In this document: positions 55,844-64,000 of the stretch, piece after piece
How the letters are laid out: each line of letters opens with the position of its first letter
How positions within the stretch are numbered: position 1 is the stretch's first letter
Notes under the pieces: model-generated
Databases searched by the model: none
What the model saw: the letters and a program-made list of their open reading frames with translations, nothing else
What the model was told of the DNA's origin: nothing
Program-made: the position numbers and the translations under genes
Assembly (NCBI RefSeq): GCF_900105245.1
Contig: NZ_FNSZ01000001.1
Span: forward strand, 4,092,001 to 4,156,000
DNA from: Streptomyces sp. 1222.5
Lineage (GTDB): Bacteria; Actinomycetota; Actinomycetes; Streptomycetales; Streptomycetaceae
Reading direction: 5' to 3'
DNA: 64,000 nucleotides

Positions 55844-57568
55844 GTGACCGTGCGTTCTTTTGCCCGCCGCATGCGGCCGAGGGTAGAGCGGAAGGCCGCC
55901 GAGCGGGTCTGGCAGCTGCGCACCATGCGCCGCCGTCGCCGGGCCGCGGTCACGGATCCGGTGCTGCGCCCGGTGCGGGTACGCGGCCAGGAGCTGTACG
56001 GGCGGGTGGTGGACCGGTTCAGCGCCGCGGAGGCGGCCGCCGCCAACCTCGACCTGGTCGTGGCCGCGCTGGAGCAGGAGGGCGTGCCGTACTTCCTCGT
56101 CGCCTCCCGCACCCGCCACGTCCTCGGCGTGAACGTCGTCGACCGGGAGCGCTTCCTCGACGCCCTGGAGGCGCAGAACGCGGGGAAGGCGGTGTTCATC
56201 GGCAGGCCGCTGCCCGGTGGACAGCTCAAGCACCCGGCGATGTTCCTGGACGGCGTGCTGCCGGCCCCGCTGCGCACCGCCCCCGTACTGCGGATCGGCG
56301 AGAACCACCTCGGGCCGGCGGGCCAGCTGCTCGCCGGGCCGGAGCTCGCCTGCGACGTGGAGTTCTGGGAGGACGGCGGGCAGCTGCTGGAGTCCGCCGA
56401 CGGCCCGCGGCGCCTGGCCAAGGTACAGCCGCAGGCGTCCGCCGACGTCTTCGCCGAGTCCCTGATCGCCCCGCGCAACAACGGCGTCACGGACGTGCTG
56501 CCCGCGGCCGAGCAGAAGCCGGTGACCGTGCGGGTGGGCGAGCGGGAGCTGCCGGCCTTCGCCCCGCTCACCCTGCCGACGGTGAACCAGGTGACGTTCC
56601 CCGTGGACGTCGTCTACACCTGGGTGGACGGCGAGGAGCCCGCGATGCGCGCCAAGCGGGCCAGGTACCAGGAGCGCGGCACGGCGGAGATCCTGGACAA
56701 GGAGACCAACGCCTCCCGCTACACCAGCCACGACGAGCTGAAGTACTCCCTGCGCTCGCTGGCCATGTACGCCGACTTCGTCCGGCACATCTACATCGTG
56801 ACCGACGGCCAGAAGCCGCACTGGCTCGACGACACCGCCCCCGGGATCACGGTCGTCGACCACCGCGACATCTTCCCGGCGGACGTGCTGCCGGTGTTCA
56901 ACTCGCACGCGATCGAGACCCGGCTGCACCACATCCCGGGCCTGTCGGACCACTACCTGTACTTCAACGACGACGTGTTCGTCGGCCGCCGCATCACCCC
57001 GGAGCACTTCTTCCACGGCAGCGGCCTGATGAAGATCCCGGTGTCCCCGCTGAAGATCGGCGTCGGCAAGCCGCACGCCGAGGAGACGGCCACCAACTCC
57101 GCCAGCAAGAACGTACGGCGGCTGCTGCTGGAGAAGTTCGGGCGGATCACGACGAACAACTTCATGCACACCCCGCTGCCGCAGCAGCGCGAGACGCTGC
57201 GGACGCTGGAGGAGCTGTTCGCCGAGGAGATCGGCCGGACCACGGCGTCCCGGTTCCGCTCGCCGTCGGACATCGCCATGACGGCCCCGCTGCTGTACCA
57301 GTACGCGCTGATGACCGGCAGCGGTGTGGCGGGCAGGTTCAGCTTCCGCTACGTCAACATCAGCCGCCCGGACGCCGAGCGGCGTCTGACCGACCTGCGC
57401 CGCAACCGCCGTTTCGACTTCTTCTGCCTCAACGACGTCGACGTGCCGCCGGAGGAGCGGGAGCAGGTCAGCTTCCGGATGCACGACTTCCTGGAGGACT
57501 ACTTCCCGTTCCCGAGCCCCTACGAGAAGCCCGCGCCGTCCGCGAACCCCGCCGAGAAGCAGAGCTGA
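55844..57568 (+). CDS. Stealth-family sugar-phosphate transferase (first of pair)
   Basis: The 574-aa protein starts at GTG 55844 after AGGAAGAGGAG. A 250-residue N-terminal region precedes the Stealth conserved regions. CR1 is VDVVYTWVDGEEP (about residue 253), CR2 has RYTSHDELKYSLRSLAMYAD to HIYIVTDGQKPHWLDD, CR3 has HHIPGLSDHYLYFNDDVFVG, and CR4-like FDFFCLNDVDV near 530. The family transfers sugar-1-phosphate to glycans (capsular polysaccharide; GlcNAc-1-phosphotransferase homologs). It lies 13 bp before a paralog. Confidence 0.9.
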   Translation: MTVRSFARRMRPRVERKAAERVWQLRTMRRRRRAAVTDPVLRPVRVRGQELYGRVVDRFSAAEAAAANLDLVVAALEQEGVPYFLVASRTRHVLGVNVVDRERFLDALEAQNAGKAVFIGRPLPGGQLKHPAMFLDGVLPAPLRTAPVLRIGENHLGPAGQLLAGPELACDVEFWEDGGQLLESADGPRRLAKVQPQASADVFAESLIAPRNNGVTDVLPAAEQKPVTVRVGERELPAFAPLTLPTVNQVTFPVDVVYTWVDGEEPAMRAKRARYQERGTAEILDKETNASRYTSHDELKYSLRSLAMYADFVRHIYIVTDGQKPHWLDDTAPGITVVDHRDIFPADVLPVFNSHAIETRLHHIPGLSDHYLYFNDDVFVGRRITPEHFFHGSGLMKIPVSPLKIGVGKPHAEETATNSASKNVRRLLLEKFGRITTNNFMHTPLPQQRETLRTLEELFAEEIGRTTASRFRSPSDIAMTAPLLYQYALMTGSGVAGRFSFRYVNISRPDAERRLTDLRRNRRFDFFCLNDVDVPPEEREQVSFRMHDFLEDYFPFPSPYEKPAPSANPAEKQS

Positions 57569-57581
57569 CGGGGCCGCGGCC

Positions 57582-59438
57582 ATGGACCTCCGTCACCGCT
57601 TCGCGCCGGCCCCGGGCATGCGGGCCGTCCGGGACCTGATGGTGCGCCTGCGGCTCTGGCTGTCGGCCCGGCTGTGGGCCCTGCGGGCCGCCCCCGCCCG
57701 GCGGCGCCTCAGAGCCGCCGTCCCCGGGGTGCGCCGGATCTCCGCCGGGCCGCTGCGGCTGTACGGCCGTACGGTCGCCTGGTACACCGCGGCGGGCGCC
57801 GGCGCGGCGGACCTGGAGCTGATGTGCACCCTGCTGCAGACGGCGGGCGTGCCGTACTTCCTGGTCCCCGCCCAGCAGGGGTCCGCCGCGCCGCGGCAGG
57901 TGATCGGTGTCGAGGCGACGTACCGCGAGGTGGTGCTCGCCCGGGCCGCGCAGCGGTTCGCCCGCACCGCCCGGTACGTCGGCGCGGTGGGCGCGGACGG
58001 CTCGGTGACCCACGCGGCGCTGTGGGCCGACGGCAGGCTGCCGCGGGCGCTGCGGCGGGCCGACGTGCTGCGCACCGGCGTGGTGCGCCTCGGCCCGTCG
58101 GGGCAGGTGCTCGGCGGTCTGGAGGCGGGCTGCGACATCGAGTTCTGGCACCGCGGCCGGGACCTCGGCACCGCGGGCCCGGACCCCTCCTGGCTGACCG
58201 TGCCCGGCAACCGGCTGCCGGACGTCTTCGCCGGCGCGCTCGTCGCCCCGCGCGGCAACCCGGTGGCGGAGGTGCTCCCGGTGTCGGCACGGCAGCCGGC
58301 GACTGTGGCGGGCAGCGGCAGGAAGGTGCCGACGTTCGCCCCGTTCGCCGCGGCCGGCATCGACGAGGTGCTGTTCCCCGTCGACGCCGTGTACACCTGG
58401 GTCGACGGGGACGACCCGGCGCTGGCCGAGAAGCGCCGCGCCCACCAGGAGCGTTCGGCGGGCGCCATCGCCCCGCGCGAGACCGGCGCCTCCCGCTACA
58501 CCAGCCATGACGAACTCCGGTACGCGCTGCGGTCGCTGGAGATGTACGCCGGGTTCGTGCGGCACGTCTACCTGGTGACCGACTCGCAGGTCCCCTCCTG
58601 GCTGGACCCGGAGGCGGAGGGCCTGACCGTGGTGGACCACCGGGACATCCTCCCGGCCGACGCGCTGCCCGTGTTCAACTCGCACGCGATAGAGAGCCGG
58701 CTGCACCACATCCCGGGTCTGTCGGAGCACTACCTCTACTTCAACGACGACGTGTTCATCAACCGCCCGGTGCGGGCCGAGCACTTCTTCCACGGCAACG
58801 GCATCGCCCGGATCCCGCTGTCCCCGCTGAAGCTCGGGGTCGGGGACCCGCACCCGCTGGAGCCGGCACCGAACTCCGCGGGCAAGAACACCCGCGAGGT
58901 GATCCGGCGCTTCCACGGCCGGCAGATCACCCACAAGTCGCTGCACACCCCGCATCCCCAACTGCTGTCGGTGATGAGGGAGATGGAGCGACTGGAGATC
59001 GACGAACTGGAGCGGACGTCGTACTCGCGCTTCCGCTCGACCTCGGACGTCGCCCCCGCCTCCACGCTCCACCACCACTGGGCCATCGCGACGGGCCGGG
59101 CCGTCCCGGCGGACTACCTCTTCCGCTACGTGCAGCTGGGCACCCCGGACATGCGGCGGCGGCTGGCGCGCCTCGCGGCCGGTGAGGACGTCGACTTCTT
59201 CTGCCTCAACGACGTGGACACCGCCCCGGCGGACCGGGCCGCGGCGCAGGCCGCCCTCCGCGCCTTCCTGGAGCGCAAGTTCCCCTTCCCCAGCCGCTTC
59301 GAGCGGGTGCCCGGTGCCGCGTCGCACCTGATCGCCGCGCACACGGGCCGGCACGCCCCGGCCGGACAGGGGCTGCCGCGGCGCGCCGTCCGGCCGCGGC
59401 GGCAGGCGGCGCTGGAGGACGCCCGGCGCGTCGATTGA
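57582..59438 (+). CDS. Stealth-family sugar-phosphate transferase (second of pair)
   Basis: The 618-aa paralog of the preceding gene keeps CR1 VDAVYTWVDGDDP, CR2 RYTSHDELRYALRSLEMYAG, CR3 HHIPGLSEHYLYFNDDVFIN and a CR4-like FFCLNDVDTA. It begins 13 bp after the first gene, so they form an operon. The N-terminal 240 residues differ more than the rest. Two neighbouring Stealth enzymes suggest two steps in building a phosphate-linked surface polymer. The C-terminus ends in a basic tail of about 35 residues not seen in the first. Confidence 0.9.
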   Translation: MDLRHRFAPAPGMRAVRDLMVRLRLWLSARLWALRAAPARRRLRAAVPGVRRISAGPLRLYGRTVAWYTAAGAGAADLELMCTLLQTAGVPYFLVPAQQGSAAPRQVIGVEATYREVVLARAAQRFARTARYVGAVGADGSVTHAALWADGRLPRALRRADVLRTGVVRLGPSGQVLGGLEAGCDIEFWHRGRDLGTAGPDPSWLTVPGNRLPDVFAGALVAPRGNPVAEVLPVSARQPATVAGSGRKVPTFAPFAAAGIDEVLFPVDAVYTWVDGDDPALAEKRRAHQERSAGAIAPRETGASRYTSHDELRYALRSLEMYAGFVRHVYLVTDSQVPSWLDPEAEGLTVVDHRDILPADALPVFNSHAIESRLHHIPGLSEHYLYFNDDVFINRPVRAEHFFHGNGIARIPLSPLKLGVGDPHPLEPAPNSAGKNTREVIRRFHGRQITHKSLHTPHPQLLSVMREMERLEIDELERTSYSRFRSTSDVAPASTLHHHWAIATGRAVPADYLFRYVQLGTPDMRRRLARLAAGEDVDFFCLNDVDTAPADRAAAQAALRAFLERKFPFPSRFERVPGAASHLIAAHTGRHAPAGQGLPRRAVRPRRQAALEDARRVD

Positions 59439-59528
59439 CGCTTCCCGCTAATCGAGTGGTGCTCCGGTGACCTCCATCGGTAACTTGTGCCTGCCGCCGG
59501 AGCCACTTACCACCCCTGGGGGGAAACG

Positions 59529-60785
59529 ATGTCGCCAGCCACCCTGAGACGCGCCGCCCGGGAGACCGTCTCCGGGCTGCCCCGCGAGTTCTGGTGGCTG
59601 TGGACCAGCACCCTCGTCAACCGGCTCGGCGCGTTCGTGGCCACCTTCATGGCCCTCTACCTCACCCTCGACCGCGGGTACTCGGCGTCGTACGCCGGTC
59701 TCGTCGCCTCGCTGCACGGTCTCGGCGGTGTCGTCTCGGCGCTCGGCGGCGGGGTCATGGCGGACCGGCTGGGCCGCCGGCCGACCCTCCTCGTCGCGCA
59801 GACCGCCACGGCCGCCTCGGTCGCGCTGCTCGGGTTCATGACCGACCCGGCCGCCATCGCCGGGGTCGCCTTCCTCGTCGGCATGGCCTCCAACGCCTCC
59901 CGGCCGGCGGTGCAGGCGATGATGGCCGACATCGTCCGCCCGGAGGACCGCGTCCGCGCCTTCTCCCTGAACTACTGGGCCATCAACCTCGGGTTCGCCG
60001 TCTCCTCCGCGGCCGCCGGGTTCATCGCCGAGTTCAGCTACCTCGCCGGGTTCCTGATCGAGGCGGGCATGACCCTGGCCTGCGCGCTCGTCGTCTTCCT
60101 CAAGGTGCCCGAGTCCCGGCCGACCGCCGGGGGCGCCAAGGAGGCGCAGGACGACGTCCGGCTCGGCACGGTGCTGCGGGACGGGCGGTACATGGCCGTC
60201 GTCGGCCTCTCCTTCCTCGTCGCCCTGGTCTTCCAGCAGGGCTCGGTGGGCCTGCCGGTGGCCATGGGCCGGGCCGGTTTCTCGGCCGCCGACTACGGCC
60301 TCGCCATCGCCGTCAACGGCGTCCTGATCGTCGCCCTGCAGATCCCGGTCACCCGGCTCATCGAGCACCGCGACCCGCGCACCCTGCTGATCGTCTCCTC
60401 GGTCCTGGCCGGCTACGGCTTCGGGCTGACCGCCTTCGCCGGGTCGGTCGGCGTCTTCATGCTCACGGTGTGCGTGTGGACCCTCGCCGAGATCGTCAAC
60501 GCCCCGACCCAGACCGGACTGGTCGTCCGCCTGTCCCCGGTGCACGGCCGCGGCCGCTACCAGGGCATGTACACCCTGTCCTGGTCCGTGGCCGCGCTGA
60601 TCGCGCCGCTGATGTCCGGCGCGGTCATCGACCGGTTCGGCGCGGAGTGGCTGTGGGCGATGTGCGCGGCGGTGGGCACGGCGGCCGGCGTCGGGTACGG
60701 GATGCTCATGCGCCGCCTGCCCCCGGAGCGGCCGGTGCCGGCCGCGGTCCCGGCGGACGCGGTGGCCGAGGCCCCCGCCGTGTGA
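59529..60785 (+). CDS. MFS transporter (DHA1 type)
   Basis: The 418-aa protein has 12 predicted helices. Motif A is GGVMADRLGRRPTLL after helix 2 and a motif near helix 4-5 reads NYWAINLGFAVSSAAAG. ATG 59529 follows GGGGGAAAC. It lies 90 bp after the Stealth pair and could export a compound, but drug efflux is as likely. It should not be assumed to be the polymer exporter. Confidence 0.88.
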   Translation: MSPATLRRAARETVSGLPREFWWLWTSTLVNRLGAFVATFMALYLTLDRGYSASYAGLVASLHGLGGVVSALGGGVMADRLGRRPTLLVAQTATAASVALLGFMTDPAAIAGVAFLVGMASNASRPAVQAMMADIVRPEDRVRAFSLNYWAINLGFAVSSAAAGFIAEFSYLAGFLIEAGMTLACALVVFLKVPESRPTAGGAKEAQDDVRLGTVLRDGRYMAVVGLSFLVALVFQQGSVGLPVAMGRAGFSAADYGLAIAVNGVLIVALQIPVTRLIEHRDPRTLLIVSSVLAGYGFGLTAFAGSVGVFMLTVCVWTLAEIVNAPTQTGLVVRLSPVHGRGRYQGMYTLSWSVAALIAPLMSGAVIDRFGAEWLWAMCAAVGTAAGVGYGMLMRRLPPERPVPAAVPADAVAEAPAV

Positions 60786-60870
60786 CGTGCCTCACGGCCG
60801 GGCCTGTCACATCCCGGTGGGCCGCCGCGTCAGAGAGGTGCAAGCAGCGGCAACCACACGGGAGCAGACC

Positions 60871-61344
60871 ATGGACGCTCGACTGAACCTTCTCACCGAC
60901 CCGCTGGCCGGCAAGGTCTTCAAGCACTTCAACGCGGCGGGCCGGGCGGTCGCCGACTCGTCCCTGCCGACGGCCGTGCAGGAGCTGGTGAAGATCCGCG
61001 CCAGCCAGATCAACGGGTGCGCGTTCTGCACCGACATGCACACCAAGGACGCCACCGCCGCCGGGGAGACGGCCACGCGCCTGCACCTGGTCGCCGCCTG
61101 GCGGGAGGCCACGGTGTTCACCGAGGCCGAGCGGGCCGCACTGGAGCTGACCGAGCAGGGCACCCGGATCGCCGACGCGGCGGGCGGGGTCACGGACGAG
61201 GCCTGGGCGAACGCCGCCCTGCACTACGACGAGGAGCAGCTGGCCGCCCTGGTGGCCCTCATCGCCGTGATCAACGCCTACAACCGCGCGAACGTCATCG
61301 TCCGGCAGCCCGCCGGCGACTACGTGCCGGGCATGTTCGGCTGA
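60871..61344 (+). CDS. AhpD-like carboxymuconolactone decarboxylase family protein
   Basis: The 157-aa protein has the AhpD redox motif CAFCTDMHTKDA (CxxC with downstream His) near residue 49, in the context LVKIRASQINGCAFC. It is probably a peroxidase-type or thiol-dependent reductase in oxidant defence. ATG 60871 follows GGAGCAG. It is downstream of the MFS gene by 85 bp. Confidence 0.9.
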   Translation: MDARLNLLTDPLAGKVFKHFNAAGRAVADSSLPTAVQELVKIRASQINGCAFCTDMHTKDATAAGETATRLHLVAAWREATVFTEAERAALELTEQGTRIADAAGGVTDEAWANAALHYDEEQLAALVALIAVINAYNRANVIVRQPAGDYVPGMFG

Positions 61345-61371
61345 GCGGCACCGGGTGGGCCGAGGGGGGCG

Positions 61372-61797
61372 TCAGGGATGCATCCGCGCCCCCTTCAGCA
61401 CCTTGTCCACCCCGTTGCGCGGGCCGTACACGGCGAGCCCCACCAGGTCCAGATCGGCCGTGGTGACGGCGCGGACCGCCGCGCGGTTGTCGCGGTCGTT
61501 GCCCGTGGCGAACAGGTCGGCGGTGAAGACGGCGCGGGGCAGGGCGCGGCTCAGTGCCCGCTCGTGCGCCGCCTTCAGGGTCTCCTTGGTGCCCTCGAAG
61601 ACCAGCACCGGCTGCCGGAACATCGGCAGGTAGGCCACCCCGTCCGCGTCCTCGTACGGCTCCCCGACCACCTCGGGGATCGTCGCGGCCAGGCCGCTGA
61701 CCAGGAAGGCGGTCACGTTCAGGCGCTGCCAGGGCTCCAGGTCCTCGCGCAGCAGCACGGCGATCTTCGTGTCGAAACGGATGGGTTCAGTGCTCAT
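61372..61797 (-). CDS. DUF2000 family protein
   Basis: The 141-aa protein has the DUF2000 pattern: FDTKIAVLLREDLEPWQRLN, then VAYLPMFRQPVLVFEGTKET and a C-terminal segment LDLVGLAVYGPRNGVDKVLK. The fold resembles PTH2-like proteins. No enzymatic role is established. It is divergent from an AraC regulator gene, a pairing often seen for DUF2000, so the AraC protein probably controls it. Confidence 0.85.
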   Translation of the reverse strand: MSTEPIRFDTKIAVLLREDLEPWQRLNVTAFLVSGLAATIPEVVGEPYEDADGVAYLPMFRQPVLVFEGTKETLKAAHERALSRALPRAVFTADLFATGNDRDNRAAVRAVTTADLDLVGLAVYGPRNGVDKVLKGARMHP

Positions 61798-61846
61798 GGA
61801 ATGAGACTGCCGACCGCCGTACCCCCCGGTCTTGTACGTTCTTTGC

Positions 61847-62641
61847 ATGGCCGCCCGGCAGGAAGTCACCGCGTGGCGCCCCCGTGTACCGGGTGTCACG
61901 GAGGTCTTCCACGCCCACTTCACCGAGTACGCCTATCCGATGCACGTCCACGACGCCTGGACGCTGCTCATCGTCGACGACGGCGCCGTCCGCTACGACC
62001 TCGACCGGCACGAGCACGGCACCCCGCTCGACACCGTGACGCTGCTGCCGCCGCACGTGCCGCACAACGGCGCCCCCGCCACCCCGGACGGCTTCCGCAA
62101 GCGCGTGGTGTACCTGGACAGCAGCCGGCTGGGCGAGGAACTGATCGGTGCGGCGGTGGACGGGCCCGACCTGCGGGATCCGGTACTGCGGCAGCGGGTG
62201 GGCCAGTTGCACGCCGCACTCGCCCGCCCCGGCGACGAGCTGGAGGCGGAGAGCCGGCTGACCCTCGTCGGGGAGCGGCTGCGGGACCATCTGCGGCGCC
62301 GGGCGGAGCGGCCGCCTGCGCACCCGGACCCGGCCCTGGCCCGTGGGCTGCGGGAGCTGCTCGACGCACGCGTCGTCGAGGGCGTCCCGCTGGCGGAGGC
62401 GGCGCGGCTGCTGCACGCCCATCCCGCCCATCTGGTACGGGCGTTCAGCACCGCGTACGGGATCGCCCCGCACCGGTACCTGATGGCCCGCCGGGTCGGC
62501 CGGGCCCGGCGGCTGCTGCTGGACGGGCTGCCGCCGGGCGAGGCGGCGCCGGCGGCCGGCTTCTACGACCAGGCCCACCTCACCCGGCACTTCAAGAAGC
62601 TGGTCGGGGTGACGCCGGGGCGCTACCGCAGCGTGCGCTGA
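61847..62641 (+). CDS. AraC-family regulator
   Basis: The 264-aa regulator has an N-terminal cupin-type ligand domain (HVHDAWTLLIVDDGAVRYDL) and a C-terminal pair of HTH motifs (PLAEAARLLHAHPAHLVRAF then AYGIAPHRYLMARRVGRARR, and AAGFYDQAHLTRHFKKLVGV). It is divergent from the DUF2000 gene by 49 bp and should control it. The ATG is very close to a TACGTT -10-like box (61836), so a leaderless transcript is possible. Confidence 0.92.
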   Translation: MAARQEVTAWRPRVPGVTEVFHAHFTEYAYPMHVHDAWTLLIVDDGAVRYDLDRHEHGTPLDTVTLLPPHVPHNGAPATPDGFRKRVVYLDSSRLGEELIGAAVDGPDLRDPVLRQRVGQLHAALARPGDELEAESRLTLVGERLRDHLRRRAERPPAHPDPALARGLRELLDARVVEGVPLAEAARLLHAHPAHLVRAFSTAYGIAPHRYLMARRVGRARRLLLDGLPPGEAAPAAGFYDQAHLTRHFKKLVGVTPGRYRSVR

Positions 62642-64000
62642 GCCTCGTACAGGTTGCGCGGGCGCACGGCGTCCGTGGTGCCGTACAGCTCCAGGCGGGA
62701 GTGCAGATCGCCGGTGAAGTCGGGGACGTCGGTCTGGTCGAACTCGGTGACCTCGTTGATGCCCACCGTCGCCGAGTACGGTGCCAGGCCGTCGATCCTC
62801 ATCAGGCCCGCGCGGCCGTTGGTGACCCGGATGTTCCAGTGCGCGAAGCGGGCGCCGAAGAGCGGTCCGGCACTGGCGTCCCCGCCGTGGCGGCCGTCGT
62901 TGTCCACGGTGATGTCGGTGCGGACGTTCGCGAAGGGCAGTCCGCGGTGGCTGTCGAAGGTGCCCATCCGCATGTCGCCGCGCGACCAGACGTTGTGGGA
63001 GGACAGGCCCTCCACGTTGATGCCGTGCAGCTGGGTGCCGGCGGGCGCGGGGACGGTGCGCTCCTCGACGGTGAAGTCCTCGACCAGGTTGTCGTGGGAG
63101 CCCTCGCGGCAGAAGTAGGGGTGGTGCGAGCCGCGTCCGGCGACCCGGGTGCGGCGCAGGGTACAGGCGGAGGCGGCGACCAGGCCGAACCCGTTGTCGA
63201 CGTCCCGCACGGTGACGTCGTCCACCCAGCAGTCGTAGGCGCACTGCAGGACGACACCGTTGTGGCCCTTGTCGAGGAGGTGCGGGGACTGCGGGGTCTC
63301 GACCGCCCGGAGGGTCAGGCCCTCGACGCCGGAGCCGGTCAGCTCGGTCAGGTGGGTGGTCAGCCGGGGGTCCCACTCCGGGCGCAGGTCGAGCGGGAGC
63401 GGGCGTTCGAGGGTGACGCGGCGGCCGTGGACGCGGGTGACGCGGACGGGCCACTCGTAGGGGACGTAGGAGGTCAGTTTCGTCTTGTCGTCCCAGGAGT
63501 AGGCGGCCGGGCCGGGGCCCCCGCCCGCCATGTGCTGGAGCAGGGTGTGGGCAGGGTCGTCGGCCAGGCGGAGCAGGACGAGCCGGCCGGGGCGCAGCGG
63601 GGCCGGGTCGGCGACCGTGATCGTCCACCCGCCCCGCCGGGCCGGTTCGACGGCGGTGAGGGTGGTCCACTCGTCCCGCCGGTTGCCGGTCCAGCCCTCG
63701 AAGGGCCAGGCGCGGGACCTGATGGCGGCGACCAGGGAGTCCCAACGGGCGCTCGGGGCGAGCCAGATGAGACCCCCCGCCCAGGACCAGGAGGACTTGT
63801 CGCCGCCGTAGCGGGAGCCGTAGACGCCGATCAGCTCGGTGAGGTTCTTCGTGGCGTACAGGGTCGTACGGCCGCTGCCGGCGCCGCGCAGGACGACGTT
63901 CGAGGCGCCGACGCGGATGACGTCGTCGATGCGGAAGGTGCCGGGCGGGACGGTGACCGTGCCACCGCCGGCCCTTCCGGCGGCGGCGAGGGCACGGTTG
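62623..64000 (-). CDS. Right-handed beta-helix (pectate lyase-like) protein, 5' end outside window
   Basis: The reading frame enters from the right edge and ends at 62623, so 459 residues are visible and the N-terminus is missing. The edge part reads GTVTVPPGTFRIDDVIRVGA, typical of pectate-lyase superfamily beta-helix starts. Later parts show repeated strands with HDNLVEDFTVEERTVPAPAG and HNVWSRGDMRMGTFDSHRGL. It is probably secreted and acts on a polysaccharide. The stop overlaps the AraC gene end by 19 bp. Substrate unknown. Confidence 0.85.
   Translation of the reverse strand, partial: NRALAAAGRAGGGTVTVPPGTFRIDDVIRVGASNVVLRGAGSGRTTLYATKNLTELIGVYGSRYGGDKSSWSWAGGLIWLAPSARWDSLVAAIRSRAWPFEGWTGNRRDEWTTLTAVEPARRGGWTITVADPAPLRPGRLVLLRLADDPAHTLLQHMAGGGPGPAAYSWDDKTKLTSYVPYEWPVRVTRVHGRRVTLERPLPLDLRPEWDPRLTTHLTELTGSGVEGLTLRAVETPQSPHLLDKGHNGVVLQCAYDCWVDDVTVRDVDNGFGLVAASACTLRRTRVAGRGSHHPYFCREGSHDNLVEDFTVEERTVPAPAGTQLHGINVEGLSSHNVWSRGDMRMGTFDSHRGLPFANVRTDITVDNDGRHGGDASAGPLFGARFAHWNIRVTNGRAGLMRIDGLAPYSATVGINEVTEFDQTDVPDFTGDLHSRLELYGTTDAVRPRNLYEAQRTLR

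Overview
The window is a high-GC actinobacterial chromosome segment, almost certainly Streptomyces. The evidence is the codon bias, frequent GTG starts, secreted and lipoprotein genes, and a gene order that, from memory, follows the S. coelicolor SCO4281-to-SCO4209 interval (cdgB, terD-like, SoxR-box quinone oxidoreductase, msiK, rlmB-cysS-ispF-ispD-carD, phoP-phoR-phoU, gpmA). No database was searched; all names rest on motifs and recalled synteny.

Core regions. 1-16,900 holds a membrane protein cut by the window edge, the diguanylate cyclase CdgB, a flavin reductase, an acetyltransferase, a block of degenerate tandem repeats, an ECF sigma factor with a SnoaL-like tail, an ArfB-like hydrolase, a TerD protein, a GNAT-Nudix fusion, secreted M4 and M1 peptidases, a pentapeptide-repeat protein, a SoxR-type quinone oxidoreductase, a drug-efflux MFS protein, an FAD oxidoreductase and a rhomboid-like membrane protein. 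21,750-40,300 holds tRNA-Thr(TGT), msiK, a nucleotidyltransferase, a DoxX-type membrane protein, rlmB, cysS, ispF, ispD, carD, the Pho regulon control genes with a PHO box, and two GAF/ANTAR signalling genes. 54,893-64,000 holds gpmA, two tandem Stealth-family phosphotransferases with an MFS exporter-like gene, an AhpD-like protein, a divergent DUF2000/AraC pair and a truncated beta-helix protein.

Accessory DNA sits at two target sites. (1) A 4.8-kb element (16,956-21,791) lies in the 3' end of tRNA-Thr between 44-bp direct repeats; its integrase looks intact but its excisionase gene has a 1-nt frameshift. (2) Two elements lie in tandem at the 3' end of the protein-coding gene gpmA. Three copies of a 16-bp core (encoding QGKKK at the C-terminus of GpmA) mark positions 40,321, 46,011 and 54,896. 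Element A (40,321-46,026) is a decayed AICE-like element with a broken integrase, a Rep fragment, a second integrase fragment and passenger genes. Element B (46,011-54,911) looks intact.

Element B is the most unusual part of the window. It has an integrase, an AlpA/MerR-type excisionase and a tightly overlapping operon of ECF-like sigma factor, HNH endonuclease and helicase-type ATPase, plus a divergent GntR repressor, an XRE-TPR regulator and a YozE-like protein. I see no FtsK/TraB transfer gene and no RepSA-type initiator. It carries large structured non-coding regions: a diverged 206-bp tandem duplication, CTAG and ACCGGT palindromes, and arrays of an AGCGTCCGC motif. This set resembles a phage-satellite-like or otherwise undescribed integrative element more than a conjugative one.
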